A stretch of 64,000 nt of DNA from Apostichopus japonicus (taxonomy: Eukaryota; Echinodermata; Holothuroidea; Aspidochirotida; Stichopodidae). Positions 24,101 through 33,500 of the stretch are shown piece after piece; position 1 is the first letter of the stretch; every line of letters starts with the position of its first letter. The notes beneath the pieces are model-generated. The model worked only from the letters and a program-made list of their open reading frames with translations. It was not told where the DNA came from and did not search any database. The translations under genes and the position numbers were made by a program. The DNA lies in contig NC_092562.1 of the NCBI RefSeq assembly GCF_037975245.1, forward strand, positions 11,788,001 to 11,852,000, in the 5' to 3' direction.

Positions 24101-25498
24101 TTTTGTGGATTATTATAACTCATTAATGGGATGGAATTATACACAGATTCGGACAGAAATCCAATGACGGTATCAAATGGGCTATTACTTTGAATAGGTA
24201 ATGGAGGATGCGCCATAGAGCACAACCCACAAAAAAGATTGACAATATCTCAAGCTTTGACTTGTGGTCCAATTTTTTTGATCACCAAAGGATACTTGTT
24301 AAGCAATTAAATAATGAAATATAATTTTGAATATCATCATATTTCTGACTGTTTTTGTTGTTGTTACCATAAGGATTACCGGCCGCTTGTGCTCTTCTTG
24401 TGGTGTTCCTCGACAATAGCACTGATTTCCAATCTGCGAGCTAGTAAGTCTCATATATTTTGACTTTTTCACCCTCTCTCTTCTTTCTATTACGAAGGTT
24501 AGGTGTAAGGCACATGGCTATAGTGATGATATACACCGAGGGTGCTCGTTGCTACCAGTTCTTTATGTTAGATTTGATTCAAGAGGAGGTGGTTAATCAA
24601 AGCCTTTTTTGTCCCCTTTTAATTAGCATGTAATGACTGACACAACTGAATTTACTAGCAAAAGCCTCAATCATTCCCACTTCAGGAAGGGTGTTGGATC
24701 AATAGTGGTTGTGGTGAAGGTGGAGGAGGGTGTTGGGGTTGAGATACATGGCGTTACTAATTTTGTCAAAATAGAAAGAACTGGTGAAGGAATGTATTTT
24801 CCTGATTGTGATGTATTATTCCAATTTACGACAAATGTGCACAAAATCCATTTTATGACACAGGTTGCTGAAATGTTTCTGTTACGATACATAATGATAT
24901 TGACATATTTATATTATAAGTTTTATGTATGATAAATATTATCTTAATCCTATTAATTTTGTTTACATCTTTTTGATTGATAAATCTATTTTTCCATCTC
25001 CAAAGCTGCTTCATCCATCCTGGTTATGCACTCTACTTTGGTTTTCTGATGGAAGTGGGTGCCATGTTTGTGTTTAATTTCCTCATCTTCATCTGGGTGA
25101 TTCGTAAAATACTCTGCCGCCCTCTCTTGGTCAGTAAAACAGTTGAAAACGCCAAGCGTAGAGAAATCATCAAGCGAGTCCGCCACGCAATTCTCTTCTG
25201 GTTCGTACTCGGTCTGTCTTGGATTTTTGGATTTTTTGCTGCCGTCGATACCAAAACTCTGATATTTGATTATCTCTACTGTTTCTTCATCTCAATGCAG
25301 GGCATCTTAATGTTCCTGTTATTGTGTGCGGCCAATCCTGCATTTAAAGAAAAATTTAAGAAAACGGATTCTACGCAAACAAAGGTTACCAGACAGGCTA
25401 AGACGAGAAGCTTGTCATCTTCACAGCTCGGGTCAAGTAGTCAATCTAACATACCTATGGATAGTATGGACAATCCGTCAACATCTGCAACAGAATAA
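679..25498 (+). CDS. HYR-array adhesion GPCR, 3' part of gene (28 exons seen)
   Basis: Overall model. Nineteen HYR exons are followed by a 38-bp stalk exon, three GAIN exons, a GPS exon and four 7TM exons. The exons are 679-927, 1106-1354, 1744-1995, 3157-3405, the matching exons of units 2-5, then 19131-19168, 19515-19679, 19929-20301, 20493-20725, 21740-21910, 23136-23251, 23827-24089, 24374-24443 and 25006-25498. All introns are GT-AG and all phases agree, giving at least about 2,220 residues. The N-terminus lies upstream of the window. By family knowledge, HYR domains are beta-sandwich adhesion modules, and a GAIN-GPS-7TM C-terminus marks a class B2 adhesion receptor in the plasma membrane with a very long ectodomain. 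Ligand and G-protein partner cannot be read from sequence. It is likely one of the lineage-expanded echinoderm-type receptors, but I cannot name an orthologue. Confidence 0.88.
1106..1354 (+). CDS. HYR exon B, unit 1
   Basis: 83-codon phase 1-1 exon. [10 protein letters not shown] opens it, [11 protein letters not shown] replaces the usual D-N-S-G with D-D-S-G, and V-D-P-A-G-N carries Ala where the other exons have Ser. Ends N-V-T-E before donor gtaagt. Confidence 0.93.
1744..1995 (+). CDS. HYR exon C, unit 1
   Basis: 84 codons, one longer than A, B and [11 protein letters not shown] start; [11 protein letters not shown] core; [10 protein letters not shown] near the end. This copy has G-T-A-V-Q-F and T-H-T-P-G. 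Donor gtatgt. Confidence 0.93.
2223..2410 (+). repeat. 94-bp tandem duplication in the C-to-D intron
   Basis: Two near-identical 94-bp copies at 2223-2316 and 2317-2410, both starting aaatacagatgcc. The same pair is present in units 2, 3 and 4. Unit 5 has a single, more diverged copy near 15,955. Confidence 0.9.
3157..3405 (+). CDS. HYR exon D, unit 1
   Basis: 83 codons after the longest intron of the unit (about 1.16 kb). [10 protein letters not shown] start, [12 protein letters not shown] core and [10 protein letters not shown]. The I-I variant is shared with unit 4 only. Donor gtaact. Confidence 0.93.
4111..4359 (+). CDS. HYR exon A, unit 2
   Basis: Same protein as unit 1 A. The bases just past the donor read atcatg, as in unit 4, rather than atcgtg as in units 1, 3 and 5. 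Confidence 0.93.
4538..4786 (+). CDS. HYR exon B, unit 2
   Basis: Differs from the other B copies by Thr to Ile four residues before the exon end (N-V-I-E) and by two silent changes. Confidence 0.93.
5176..5427 (+). CDS. HYR exon C, unit 2
   Basis: Protein the same as unit 1 C, with one silent change in the arginine codon of S-R-T-H. Confidence 0.93.
6590..6838 (+). CDS. HYR exon D, unit 2
   Basis: Has N-S-F-G and T-Y-I-F-A-D-P. One extra base in the preceding intron makes this unit 3,433 bp. Confidence 0.93.
7544..7792 (+). CDS. HYR exon A, unit 3
   Basis: Same protein as the other A copies. The following intron reads ggcacc where units 1, 2, 4 and 5 read ggcggc. Confidence 0.93.
7971..8219 (+). 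CDS. HYR exon B, unit 3
   Basis: Unique Phe to Tyr change (G-T-F-Y-S-S-G). The intron beyond carries ctatatcaacc, shared only with unit 5. Confidence 0.93.
8611..8862 (+). CDS. HYR exon C, unit 3
   Basis: Has G-T-T-V-Q-F (as in unit 5) and the private T-H-A-P-G. Confidence 0.93.
10022..10270 (+). CDS. HYR exon D, unit 3
   Basis: Has N-S-N-G (shared with unit 4), the private D-F-S-E-P and T-Y-I-F-A-D-P (shared with unit 2). Confidence 0.93.
10976..11224 (+). CDS. HYR exon A, unit 4
   Basis: Same protein as the other A copies; atcatg past the donor, as in unit 2. Confidence 0.93.
11403..11651 (+). CDS. HYR exon B, unit 4
   Basis: Protein the same as in units 1 and 5; the intron that follows matches units 1 and 2. 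Confidence 0.93.
12041..12292 (+). CDS. HYR exon C, unit 4
   Basis: Protein the same as in unit 1 (G-T-A-V-Q-F, T-H-T-P-G). Confidence 0.93.
13454..13702 (+). CDS. HYR exon D, unit 4 (last D in the array)
   Basis: Combines N-S-N-G of unit 3 with D-F-T-E-P and T-Y-I-I-A-D-P of unit 1. No D exon follows unit 5. Confidence 0.93.
14408..14656 (+). CDS. HYR exon A, unit 5
   Basis: Same protein as the other A copies; atcgtg past the donor, as in units 1 and 3. Confidence 0.93.
14835..15083 (+). CDS. HYR exon B, unit 5
   Basis: Protein as in units 1 and 4. The downstream intron has drifted more than in units 1, 2 and 4, and partly matches unit 3. Confidence 0.93.
15475..15726 (+). CDS. HYR exon C, unit 5, membrane-proximal HYR
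   Basis: Last HYR exon before the stalk. Has G-T-T-V-Q-F and T-H-T-P-G. It ends with a single G, which joins CG of the exon at 19131 to make an Ala codon, so the domain passes straight into the stalk. Confidence 0.92.
15727..19130 (+). other. Intron between array and stalk; no gene
   Basis: Up to about 16,165 it resembles the C-to-D intron of the array, then it is unique. It contains GT/TG-rich stretches near 16,210-16,330 and a C-rich low-complexity tract at about 17,105-17,280. ORFs here overlap low-complexity sequence and show no known domain. A possible acceptor near 18,641 opens into a reading frame that stops within about 15 codons without a donor. Confidence 0.7.
17105..17280. repeat. 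C-rich CCATCCC-type low-complexity tract
   Basis: Repeated ccatccc / ccaccaac blocks. It produces opposite-strand Pro- and Gly-rich ORFs that are not genes. Confidence 0.8.
19131..19168 (+). CDS. Stalk exon between HYR array and GAIN domain
   Basis: 38-bp exon, acceptor ctttag, donor gtaagt, entering in phase 1 and leaving in phase 0. It reads [13 protein letters not shown] with the donated base. It is the first exon after the array that changes the phase, so array exons cannot be swapped past it. It is short and was assigned by splice sites and frame rather than by homology. Confidence 0.7.
19515..19679 (+). CDS. GAIN domain, first exon (subdomain A)
   Basis: 55 codons, phase 0-0. Acidic helical sequence T-I-T-R-E-N to E-A-S-I-K with [10 protein letters not shown], as expected for the helical GAIN subdomain A. 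Acceptor attcag, donor gtaagc. The assignment rests on its position before clear subdomain B and GPS exons. Confidence 0.8.
19929..20301 (+). CDS. GAIN domain, second exon
   Basis: 373 bp, phase 0 to 1. Begins [15 protein letters not shown], continues through [10 protein letters not shown] and ends [15 protein letters not shown]. The alternation of a helical part and a beta part fits the A/B transition of GAIN. Acceptor aatag, donor gtaaga. Confidence 0.85.
20493..20725 (+). CDS. GAIN domain, third exon (subdomain B)
   Basis: 233 bp, phase 1 to 0. [16 protein letters not shown] matches the beta-strand pattern of GAIN subdomain B (F-x-x-Y-x-N-D-x-L-F). It is followed by an acidic loop, [10 protein letters not shown] and [12 protein letters not shown]. 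Donor gtaaaa is weaker than the others but keeps frame. Confidence 0.87.
20726..21739 (+). other. Intron with long AT microsatellite
   Basis: A TA/AT tract with small interruptions runs from about 20,988 to 21,142, with its longest pure stretch near 21,070-21,141. Nothing else recognised. Confidence 0.85.
21740..21910 (+). CDS. GPS motif exon with non-canonical cleavage triplet
   Basis: 57 codons, phase 0-0. Cys13-V-V-W16, G-F-W27, G31-C32, then C45-S-C47-D-R49-L50-G51-S-F-A-I-L: the four GPS cysteines and both tryptophans are present. In the family, autoproteolysis needs His two residues before the scissile bond and Thr or Ser after it (H-L-T/S). Here the triplet at 21884-21892 is R-L-G. 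The tethered-agonist core that follows (S-F-A-I-L) still resembles the family. The likely reading is an uncleaved but otherwise intact receptor. Confidence 0.93.
21911..23135 (+). other. Intron, no gene
   Basis: Contains a run of 12 G at 22163-22174 and C-rich low-complexity sequence at about 22,685-22,770. No exon candidates. Confidence 0.75.
23136..23251 (+). CDS. 7TM exon 1 (TM1)
   Basis: 116 bp, phase 0 to 2. [11 protein letters not shown] is a basic and polar linker, then [22 protein letters not shown] is one membrane helix of about 23 residues. It matches adhesion-GPCR TM1, which starts shortly after the GPS. Confidence 0.9.
23252..23826 (+). other. Intron, no gene
   Basis: 575 bp; a short inverted pair of the word caatattg occurs near 23,344-23,366. 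Nothing else seen. Confidence 0.7.
23827..24089 (+). CDS. 7TM exon 2 (TM2, TM3, start of TM4)
   Basis: 263 bp, phase 2 to 1. [19 protein letters not shown] is TM2. [24 protein letters not shown] is TM3, with the conserved cysteine at its start and the W-M-x-x-E motif of adhesion receptors. [11 protein letters not shown] opens TM4. Confidence 0.95.
24374..24443 (+). CDS. 7TM exon 3 (rest of TM4)
   Basis: 70-bp exon, phase 1 to 2. Completes TM4 ([13 protein letters not shown]) and enters the second extracellular loop ([11 protein letters not shown]). The junction with the last exon forms Y-C, the cysteine expected in that loop. The usual C-W is C-F here. Confidence 0.9.
24444..25005 (+). other. 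Intron, no gene
   Basis: ORFs on both strands at 24,633-24,932 overlap each other and lack domains or coding context; treated as chance. Confidence 0.7.
25006..25498 (+). CDS. 7TM exon 4 (TM5-TM7, C-tail, stop)
   Basis: 493 bp. [16 protein letters not shown] is TM5; [21 protein letters not shown] is TM6 with the family L-G-x-x-W-x-F-G motif; [20 protein letters not shown] is TM7 with the S-x-Q-G motif. The 45-55 residue tail is basic, then Ser-rich ([11 protein letters not shown]), and ends S-A-T-E without an obvious PDZ ligand. Confidence 0.95.
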
Positions 25499-25499
25499 A
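25494..25499 (+). promoter_or_regulatory. AATAAA overlapping the stop codon
   Basis: The hexamer spans the TAA stop at 25496-25498. It could serve as a poly(A) signal giving almost no 3' UTR, but may be chance. Confidence 0.25.
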
Positions 25500-25649
25500 T
25501 CCCTTGGATTTGATATTGTCTCCTATGAAATCAAGTAGAAACTACAGAGTTAACATTTTTTGCATTTTTTTGGTGCAAATTCTGCATGGTCAGTTGCTTT
25601 GTTAAATGGAGCCCTCATTCTCATAGTTAAACACTTACTAGAGCTGTAA

Positions 25650-26200
25650 TTTTGTAGTGTATGTTAATGACAAGTGTTGATGAAGAAGGTTTCGTCACAA
25701 CCAACAGTGCTAACATTTGACGTTCCTCAGTGGTTTTTGTTGGGTCCAAAGCTGTTTACAATTTACTCTCCCCGATTGGCAGCTATTTGCAGGAATCACA
25801 ACCTAGATGTTCATATGTATGTGGATTTCACCCAATTGTTGATTTTCGTCAAATTGGATACCAACAGTGGTGAACATGATGTCATTCAGCACCGTATTGA
25901 GGAGTGTATTTATGGATGAAAGTTTGCCTCCTCAAACTGAATATCAAGACTGATCTACTTGTTTTAACTCCTCTATACTTCAAGAAGAGGGTCCAGGTCT
26001 CTAAAATCCAAGTGGGGAGTGATGTTGTTGAGAACTCATCATCTGTACGTGACCCGGGTATCATTCATGTGTCATCAATCTGCAGGGCAGCATACCATCA
26101 CTTGCACAACATCAATGCCATAAGGAAGTCACTTGATACCAGAACTGCTGAAACATTCATGGTTCATGCCTATTGTGTTGAAAAAAATCACTTTTAAGGG
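25650..26200 (+). mobile_element. LINE reverse-transcriptase fragment, dead
   Basis: Two overlapping frames (25674-25919 and 25904-26197) read as one non-LTR reverse transcriptase broken by a frameshift. V-P-Q-W-F-L-L-G-P-K-L-F-T-I-Y corresponds to the family V-P-Q-G-S-x-L-G-P block. The catalytic Y-A-D-D-T-Q-L box has decayed to Y-V-D-F-T-Q-L. The C-terminal part (S-S-V-R-D-P-G-I-I, I-C-R-A-A-Y-H-H-L-H-N-I) matches a CR1/Jockey-like thumb region. It lies about 150 bp past the receptor stop, in the same direction. Confidence 0.75.
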
Positions 26201-29200
26201 AGTTAGTGTTGCCTTATGTAAATGAAATGTTTTTTAGAACTAGACAAAGCAGTCCTTTCAAAATTCAACAAAAAGCAGAAACATGGCTGTAACTCCAATG
26301 AAATATGTTGAAAAAAGTCTTCATTTCCCTGTCACAAGGATAGTCATTAACTAATGCTCCCAAATATGTCAAATCCAACTACAATATGCAATTTGTACCT
26401 AATGAGACACTACTGGTAAATATAAAATCATAAGCAGTAATGATAAGTGCGGAATTTATTTAAAATTTTACAGCCTCAGATATTTTATGTAAATGAAGAG
26501 CTTTGTAACTAAATATTGCATCCATCATCACAAGAGTAAGTAGCATAATCAGCATACAACAATACTTTATTCCTTTCACTTCAATAACAAACCCATGTAC
26601 CCTGGTTCAGTTGATGTAAATAGCCAGATATATACAGAGAATATTACAAGGTTTCAGGTTTTTCCTATTATCAGTTATTTTTATTTTACAAATTCCTGGT
26701 TTTACTACTATTTTTATATTTGAACAGTGCTTTTACCTATATATCTTAATTTTTACTGTAATGATCGAATGCTAGAAGAATTTTAGGGAAGCAGGTTTGA
26801 GGTTTTTTCTCTCCTATAAACTTTTATTTCACTTTTACACTTTCTTATGTGTTTACTATTTTCATATATAACAATGCATTGACAAATTGATTGATGTGAT
26901 GAAGGGGTACTTGAGTGGTTTAACATATCTTCATGTTTACTGTTAGTTGTTAAAGAATGCTAGTAGACTTGGGGGGGGGGGGATGGGGCGAGGTAGTATT
27001 ATCAATATTAGCAGTTGAAAACAGCCAAAAATAGGTTCAAAAGCTATTGTGTATTTATTATTTGTTAAAACTTTCCATAGAGTGTATGTTGTACATTAAA
27101 AATGTGTGCTTGGAGGAAGTGGAAATGAAAATATGGTTACCATGATCAAGCCAAAACGTTAAAGTTATCATCCCAATCATGAACATTGAAGTGGCTATTG
27201 AACAGTATGCACGTTGTTGTGATGAGGGATATTGGAGAGGATCAATGTTAAATATTAATTCACTGTCATATGCTACTCTGAGAGGGGATGGGAGGGGGTT
27301 TAGTATCAGTTTATAACAGAAAGCAATAGCTAGAACAGATGTTTGAGTGCATGTAATCTTTTGATAATAACTTTCCATAGACTGTATAATATTGTGCATT
27401 ATGCACATTAAAAGTATGTCTGTCGTATGTGTTAGCATTTATACAAACGTTTTATGTCTACTTTCTCAGATTTGAATACAAACAAAGTTAACCTGGATAT
27501 CTACATGGTTTCACCTAGTTTTGTTACATAATGTCTGTGCTTGTTTCGTTCTTTCAAGTTTCATTTTTATTATGAAACATTGTTCAATTAGTCATGATAC
27601 TGAGAGATAAATTACTCAGTAGGCCTAATGGAGTTTACTCCCAAGGTAAGGTCTCCAGCTAGTCCAAAAATACAAGCTATATTGTTCGTCTGCTCAGGGA
27701 GATGAAAGACTAACAACGTTATAACAGCAGAGATGATGAAACCACAAGATAACATATTCCTTCCAACAACAACGAAAATGACTAATTAACACAGATTTAT
27801 TCTCCCTTGCCCATAAAACCAGAACAGCGGTGGTTTATTATTGTTACTAGTTGATAGTATTCACTTTCACCATTTTGAGCAAAATGATTTACTTTATTAA
27901 ACTGCACGAAAAGTCACTCCATTAGATATTCTAGTGAATCGGTTTGGAGTGCTTACAGTGAGCCAGCAGGGGCAGTGATTTCAGACACATTCTAAATGAG
28001 CATATTGAACATAACATGCTTTTTTCAAGTTACGACCATGGCAGTAACGTTACTTTTCAATTAAAATTTCAGGTGGAAGTTGTCGTGTTTGACACAGTTT
28101 GTGTACGTTGGCGGCATCATTGTTGACAATTTACTTCCACAGATATCACGAATGCACGTAGGTGAACGTATGTGTGGTAAACCGCAAATATATAATTCTA
28201 ACTTAACGGGATCTACAAAGTAACCAAGTTTATTAATTCCACTCGACATTACTTTGGAATTCATAATTTGGAACTGCATAACAAATTAAGGGAGTATGTT
28301 CAGCCAAGCTTTACTTTTGAATTTATCGTGCTTAAAACGGGTTTAGGTTAAACGCAAATTACATTCAACGTCCGTAAGATTTTACAAAATGGGATCTATA
28401 TAGCCTACCAAACATAAAGCACAATAAAGGTGAATATATTGAGTTACAGTGTTTACAAACATCTGTCATCATGACTGTCTATCAATTTATAATGATTGGA
28501 CATCCTAAAGATTTAACTAAACAAACCACAGCAAGTCATCTTTCAAAGATTAAGAATTACAAATCATAGAGCTTCCGAATCCCTGCGAGCTATTCAAATA
28601 TCATATTACATCATACAAGTTACAAATAAAAGCGAGATGGAGAAGAAGCTCATGTAGAGTTTGTAAGTCTGGTGACATACGCAACTCTTACTGACAGCCA
28701 GTACTCTGCCTACGTATGGATTAGTTTATCGATGTAAATAAAGCAAATCAACTGAAATGTTTATGCATCTATATACGTAGATTGACTATAGCTATCTCGA
28801 TATTCCCAAAGACAATGTGCTCGAGTGTGTCTTTGAAACTAATGCAATATTGTTGAGTCACTCTTGGGAGATTGACACTGAGATTGTTCTCAGGGAGATG
28901 TAGACCTTTTATAGGGTTTCAATTTATCTTTTGACCAGATACTCGGGTAAAGAAAAGTATTGTAAAGTCGGTTGTCGGGAGTAATTGTATAAATGAACAC
29001 TTTGTTGAAGTCTTCTATTACCAAGGTATATTGATCATTGTCTACTGTTTCCTCAAACGAGGACATGGTTCTATGAAATTTATAAACATCTTTTTACATA
29101 TGCCACTGAACAATAAAGGCTCGAGCAAGTTTATGTCTTTCCAGAGTTTTATCCGTGTTGCCACCATGCTAACCTTCCAGTCAAATTATTGATGTCATGC

Positions 29201-30122
29201 ATTACACTGGATTTTTATGATAATTATCAACTTTATTGATTCATTTACTAGATACTTCTGTGCATTTTCGATCTCCTTTCTCGAAATTTCAACATGACAT
29301 GAAAAGTCAATATTTCGATGAAACAATGCATGGCAATTTTACATATTTGTGAACATTTCCAAATAAATAGCCGCGATTACAATTCAAAGGAAAATTAAAG
29401 TATTAAATGTTTGAAATTTCGAGATTAAACATCTTCAAAGATTCGATTGTTAAAATAATTAAGAAGTACGTACTTGCAATTCTGTAAACAGTCATGAATG
29501 GTAATGTCAGTTTACAAATTGAACAACGAAAAATGCTTCCCTTCTAAGTTCCGGCTTGTCCATTGGTGCCTCATGTGTATGGTGCCCCAGGAACTCATGA
29601 GATGTCGGATAACTGTGAAAATATTAAAGTAAATCACGAACGATGATTATGTTAAAGATGGCCTAATTCAAGTTTCAGTGGTTTTGATACAAAGTTTAAG
29701 CAACTTTATTTTTGCAACAACACTACATTAGGTTGAAAATAAAAAATAAGCTCGATCATTCCTTAGCCTCTTTTTAAAAAGAAAATACAACAAGTCTAGA
29801 ATTTAATTGTTGGGATAAAGAAGTTGACCGAACTACCTAAAAATATCGTGGGTCTTAATAGTTTGTGCGGCTGATTCGTACAAGAGCAGAAGCAAATGTA
29901 TATGATCCTCGCCCAAAGAAGTTTTCCTTTATCCCACTGAAACGCATTTATTCCATTATTTCTAGGTTCATACGAAAGAATAAAAAAGGAGCTTAGATTG
30001 TTATAACTGGATTCAAAAGAAGCTGATTAGATAATAGGCAGTAAGTGGGAATAGTAAGTTAGGCATTTCACACCCCCACATTTGGAAGCATCCAGCCGTG
30101 CTGTTTGCAGTTTGTGAATAGA
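26201..30122. other. Intergenic stretch, no gene seen
   Basis: AT-rich, with a run of 12 G at 26971-26982. The ORFs at 27,058-27,438 (-) and 28,061-28,279 (-) have no recognisable domains, splice context or codon regularity. Any promoter for the EGF gene should lie near its right end. Confidence 0.6.
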
Positions 30123-30132
30123 GTCACGTGAC
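30123..30132. promoter_or_regulatory. Palindromic E-box GTCACGTGAC
   Basis: Perfect 10-bp palindrome with a CACGTG core, about 320 bp upstream of the proposed ATG of the EGF gene. It is a bHLH-type site by sequence; whether it is used is unknown. Confidence 0.3.
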
Positions 30133-30449
30133 ACAACTTTGACACCACACTAGCCTATACGACAGTAGAATAAACAAATATTGTGGAGGTTGTGAAGCGT
30201 GACTTACATGGTCATGTCGATGTTACTTCCTTATTCAGTAGAACACGAACTTCCTCAAACTGTGGCTTGCGACTGAGTACAAATAATACCTTTATGCGAA
30301 AAAGTAACAATTTTGTCAGACATTTTCTGTTGAATCAAACATCTTATCGTTGCATGCGCGACGTATCTGGCTGCCCAGTGCAAAACTTCACAAGATTATT
30401 CAACTACAACAGTATCGATGCTCGAAGGTTGAGTTGTACTAGTAACACT

Positions 30450-30534
30450 ATGTTTGCTAACTTCGATGTTACGCTGAGTTTCCTTTTCACGGTACTGTTG
30501 GCTTGCAATAAGCTGCAACCAAGCAAAACCCAAG
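30450..30534 (+). CDS. Signal-peptide exon of the EGF gene
   Basis: M-F-A-N-F-D-V-T-L-S-F-L-F-T-V-L-L-A-C-N then K-L-Q-P-S-K-T-Q: short N-region, hydrophobic core and a small-residue cleavage area (L-A-C). Donor gtacgt after a phase 1 G. In-frame ATGs also exist upstream (for example 30,294), but they would bury the hydrophobic segment inside the protein, so the ATG at 30,450 was chosen. Confidence 0.55.
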
Positions 30535-33500
30535 GTACGTTGTTCGGGACTTACAGAGGAGAAAAAGTACAAAATTTGTTGATGTGAGCCAGTCACAAGA
30601 CACGTACGGGTATCCAGAGCTTACCAATGGGCATCGTCCTAGGCTATAGCTAAGATAGGCTATGTAGGCTTAGGCTACAGTAGACCCGTTGTGTGGTACA
30701 CTCACAATGTAGCCTGTTAGAAAAAGCTTAGGGCTCTTTAGTTCTTCTATAACACATTGTTCTGTAATATACACTACAGTACAGGTATCATGTATTGAAA
30801 GGCTTCTTCAGTGCTTACAATCCAATGCAAGGCACATGTCAACCAAGTTCATAGCATAGGCTAGGACTAGGACTAACTAGTTGGGGTCTACTAAGTATAC
30901 TAGTGTCGTGCTGATATATCACAAATATCGATTTTGGACGATATCAACCCGATACTAATTCTTTTAAACAGCCAATATGAAGATCAAAACGCATTTTAAG
31001 TCGTGCATTAATACGCAAAGTATCAATCGGCTGTAGTAATAACTAATATTATTATAATTATTTGCAAATCGTTTGCAAATCTCACAAACAGTAACCATGT
31101 GCATCTTGTAAGGCTCTCATTTTTTGGAATCCCATTAGTAAATTAGTAAAACAAAATATGTGCGTATTTTACAACACTAATGTTAGTCTTAGCCTCTTTT
31201 AAACTGAAATGATCATATTTCACACCAAGTTGATATTGCATGACACATGTGTGCTAGCAATTTTTTTTTTAAACTCGTGTTATCCTTCCTGTTATTTCTG
31301 TTGTGTGAGTGACCAACTACTATTTTCATGCATTTAGGCTGCAAGTGTTATACAAACTGCCATCAAATGGAGCCACAAGCTTCTAAGCAAAAATGTTAAA
31401 AGATGATATTGTGCGATGAATAAAACTGATTTCATTTAGAAAGGACAGTTGAACTTTTTCCACCCATGAGTTTACCAGAACCAAAACGAAAAACATTTCC
31501 TTCAAATTTTAGTCTCCACAACAAATTATATCCTACCATTAGCCAGCTATTCTACAATTAGGCCTAGCCAAAATTAGCAAGTGCTTCATGTTTGAAATAT
31601 TTCGTAAAGCAACCGGCATCAAATTGTGATACACAAACTTGATTCTCAAAATAGAATCTTTTTATGCTTGATGGTTTAACAAACTTCTTTCATGATACTA
31701 GCTCTTTCCAGCTTTTACAAAAGTTGGGCAATTTTTTTAAAGGACTTAGTAAAGGGTTTCCACGCGTATCTTTCATTCTCAGCAAATCCTCAGAAGTCCT
31801 AGAGGTGCAAGATAGTGTGATAGGCTACCACTATACTGTAGTTATATACTTCATTATCAGATGTGTTTCAACGTCACATACGTTACTTCTTCCATTGTGT
31901 TTGCCCGCAGTGCATTGTTCATAGGTCTGAATATACCATGTTTACAACTATTGACTGAATATACAAAAGGTTTCTTGGATTCATGCCAATATTTGAAAGG
32001 GCAACTTGTTCATTCATATAATACAGCGGCCAGAGTGGTGAAATTTACTTTAACGTGCAACAAAGGCTGCTCAGTATATAGCCAGTGTTCAGTGGCCTGC
32101 AAGGTCAGATTGTTGTTGGTAAATAATTTTTCAGAACTTGAGTCTTATGTCTTGGCCAGCTGAACGGCATATTGAACACTGGCTATTAATCCAAATTGAA
32201 ATTGAGGCTTAATTAATGGGGTTTTTGAACAGATTAATAATAACCGCAAGTAACAACAAGTGACTTTGTTGTGAAAAAAAGGTTCAAAATTGGTTTTCCC
32301 ATATTTGCAGTGAGGCTAAATTTTACGGATACTGATATGCTGCTGTTATTGCAAATATCGGCTGATACCAATATACTGTAGCTTACGATTATCAGTGCAA
32401 CACTAGAGTCTACCACACAAATGTAGGACATTAAAACTTGTTTGTCCATGAAGCCTGGCCCTGTGCTACACACACTACTCTGTTGGCCAACGGTGACCAG
32501 ATGTGGGCATTAGACCAGAGAGTGTATCTGGCTATTCAGAGACATGACTACCAGCTGAAGTTACCTCCCAGCAGTTGCATGAATGTCCTGCATTTCTCAT
32601 ATAAAGATTGAGAGTAACCTCGGTTCTATATTTGCGGAATATTCTGGGGAAATTTTAGAACTCTGCTTCTTTTTGTACTGTAGGTCTACTGGTCTTTGAT
32701 ATGAGTGTAGGCCCACCCACATGTAAGCTTACTGTATATATGTGCATGCATAACACTGTGCACTTTATCTCACCATGTAAAAATGTCCAGTTGCCGGCAC
32801 ATAGCCCCTTCTCTGTGGGTTAATTTCCGCCAACCTGAATCAATGATCTTAGGAAGATTACACCTTTTGAATTGTTTTAAATAAATCGCTTATCATCTCT
32901 AGTTGGTAAGAAGCTATTGGAGCTACATTCCACTCAGTAATCCATCAATGTTGAGTGACAGACTTGGTGTTAACATTAGCACATTGTGCAGCCAATAGGT
33001 TGATGTTGAAAAGTGCTCAGAAAAGCACACACATGGCTGTGCTCTCTAATATGGATTTGATTCTTCAAGCAAATTGTTTGATAAGGTTGCTAATGAGAAA
33101 CCTACACAAACTGTAATATGTAGTAAGGGAGAATCTAATACATCACATGCAATGTAAATTTATACAGTATCTCTTCAAAGATCTTGATCTATATGCTCAG
33201 CATGGTTGCTGCTATAATGTGCTTATGGGGACATACTCACCCCTCCCCCTCCCCCCCTCCCCCCCGCACCTCACCAATTTGTATGGCTACAGTACCATTC
33301 TAAAGCAACCTAAACCCATGAAAAGGATCAACACACTTACACTAGTTACTCAACTGCGGGGAATTCTAAAGGATTGCAATCAGCACATGATTCATTCATA
33401 AACTACACTATAACTGATACACAAATGACACTACTTAACATTGGTGCCCAATATCATGTGCTGCACCACTCAATTAGAACCCTGCTTGCAAAGATGCACA

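Noticed and set aside
24986-25254. Two - strand ORFs opposite the last receptor exon
   Set aside because: Shadows of the TM5-TM6 coding sequence.
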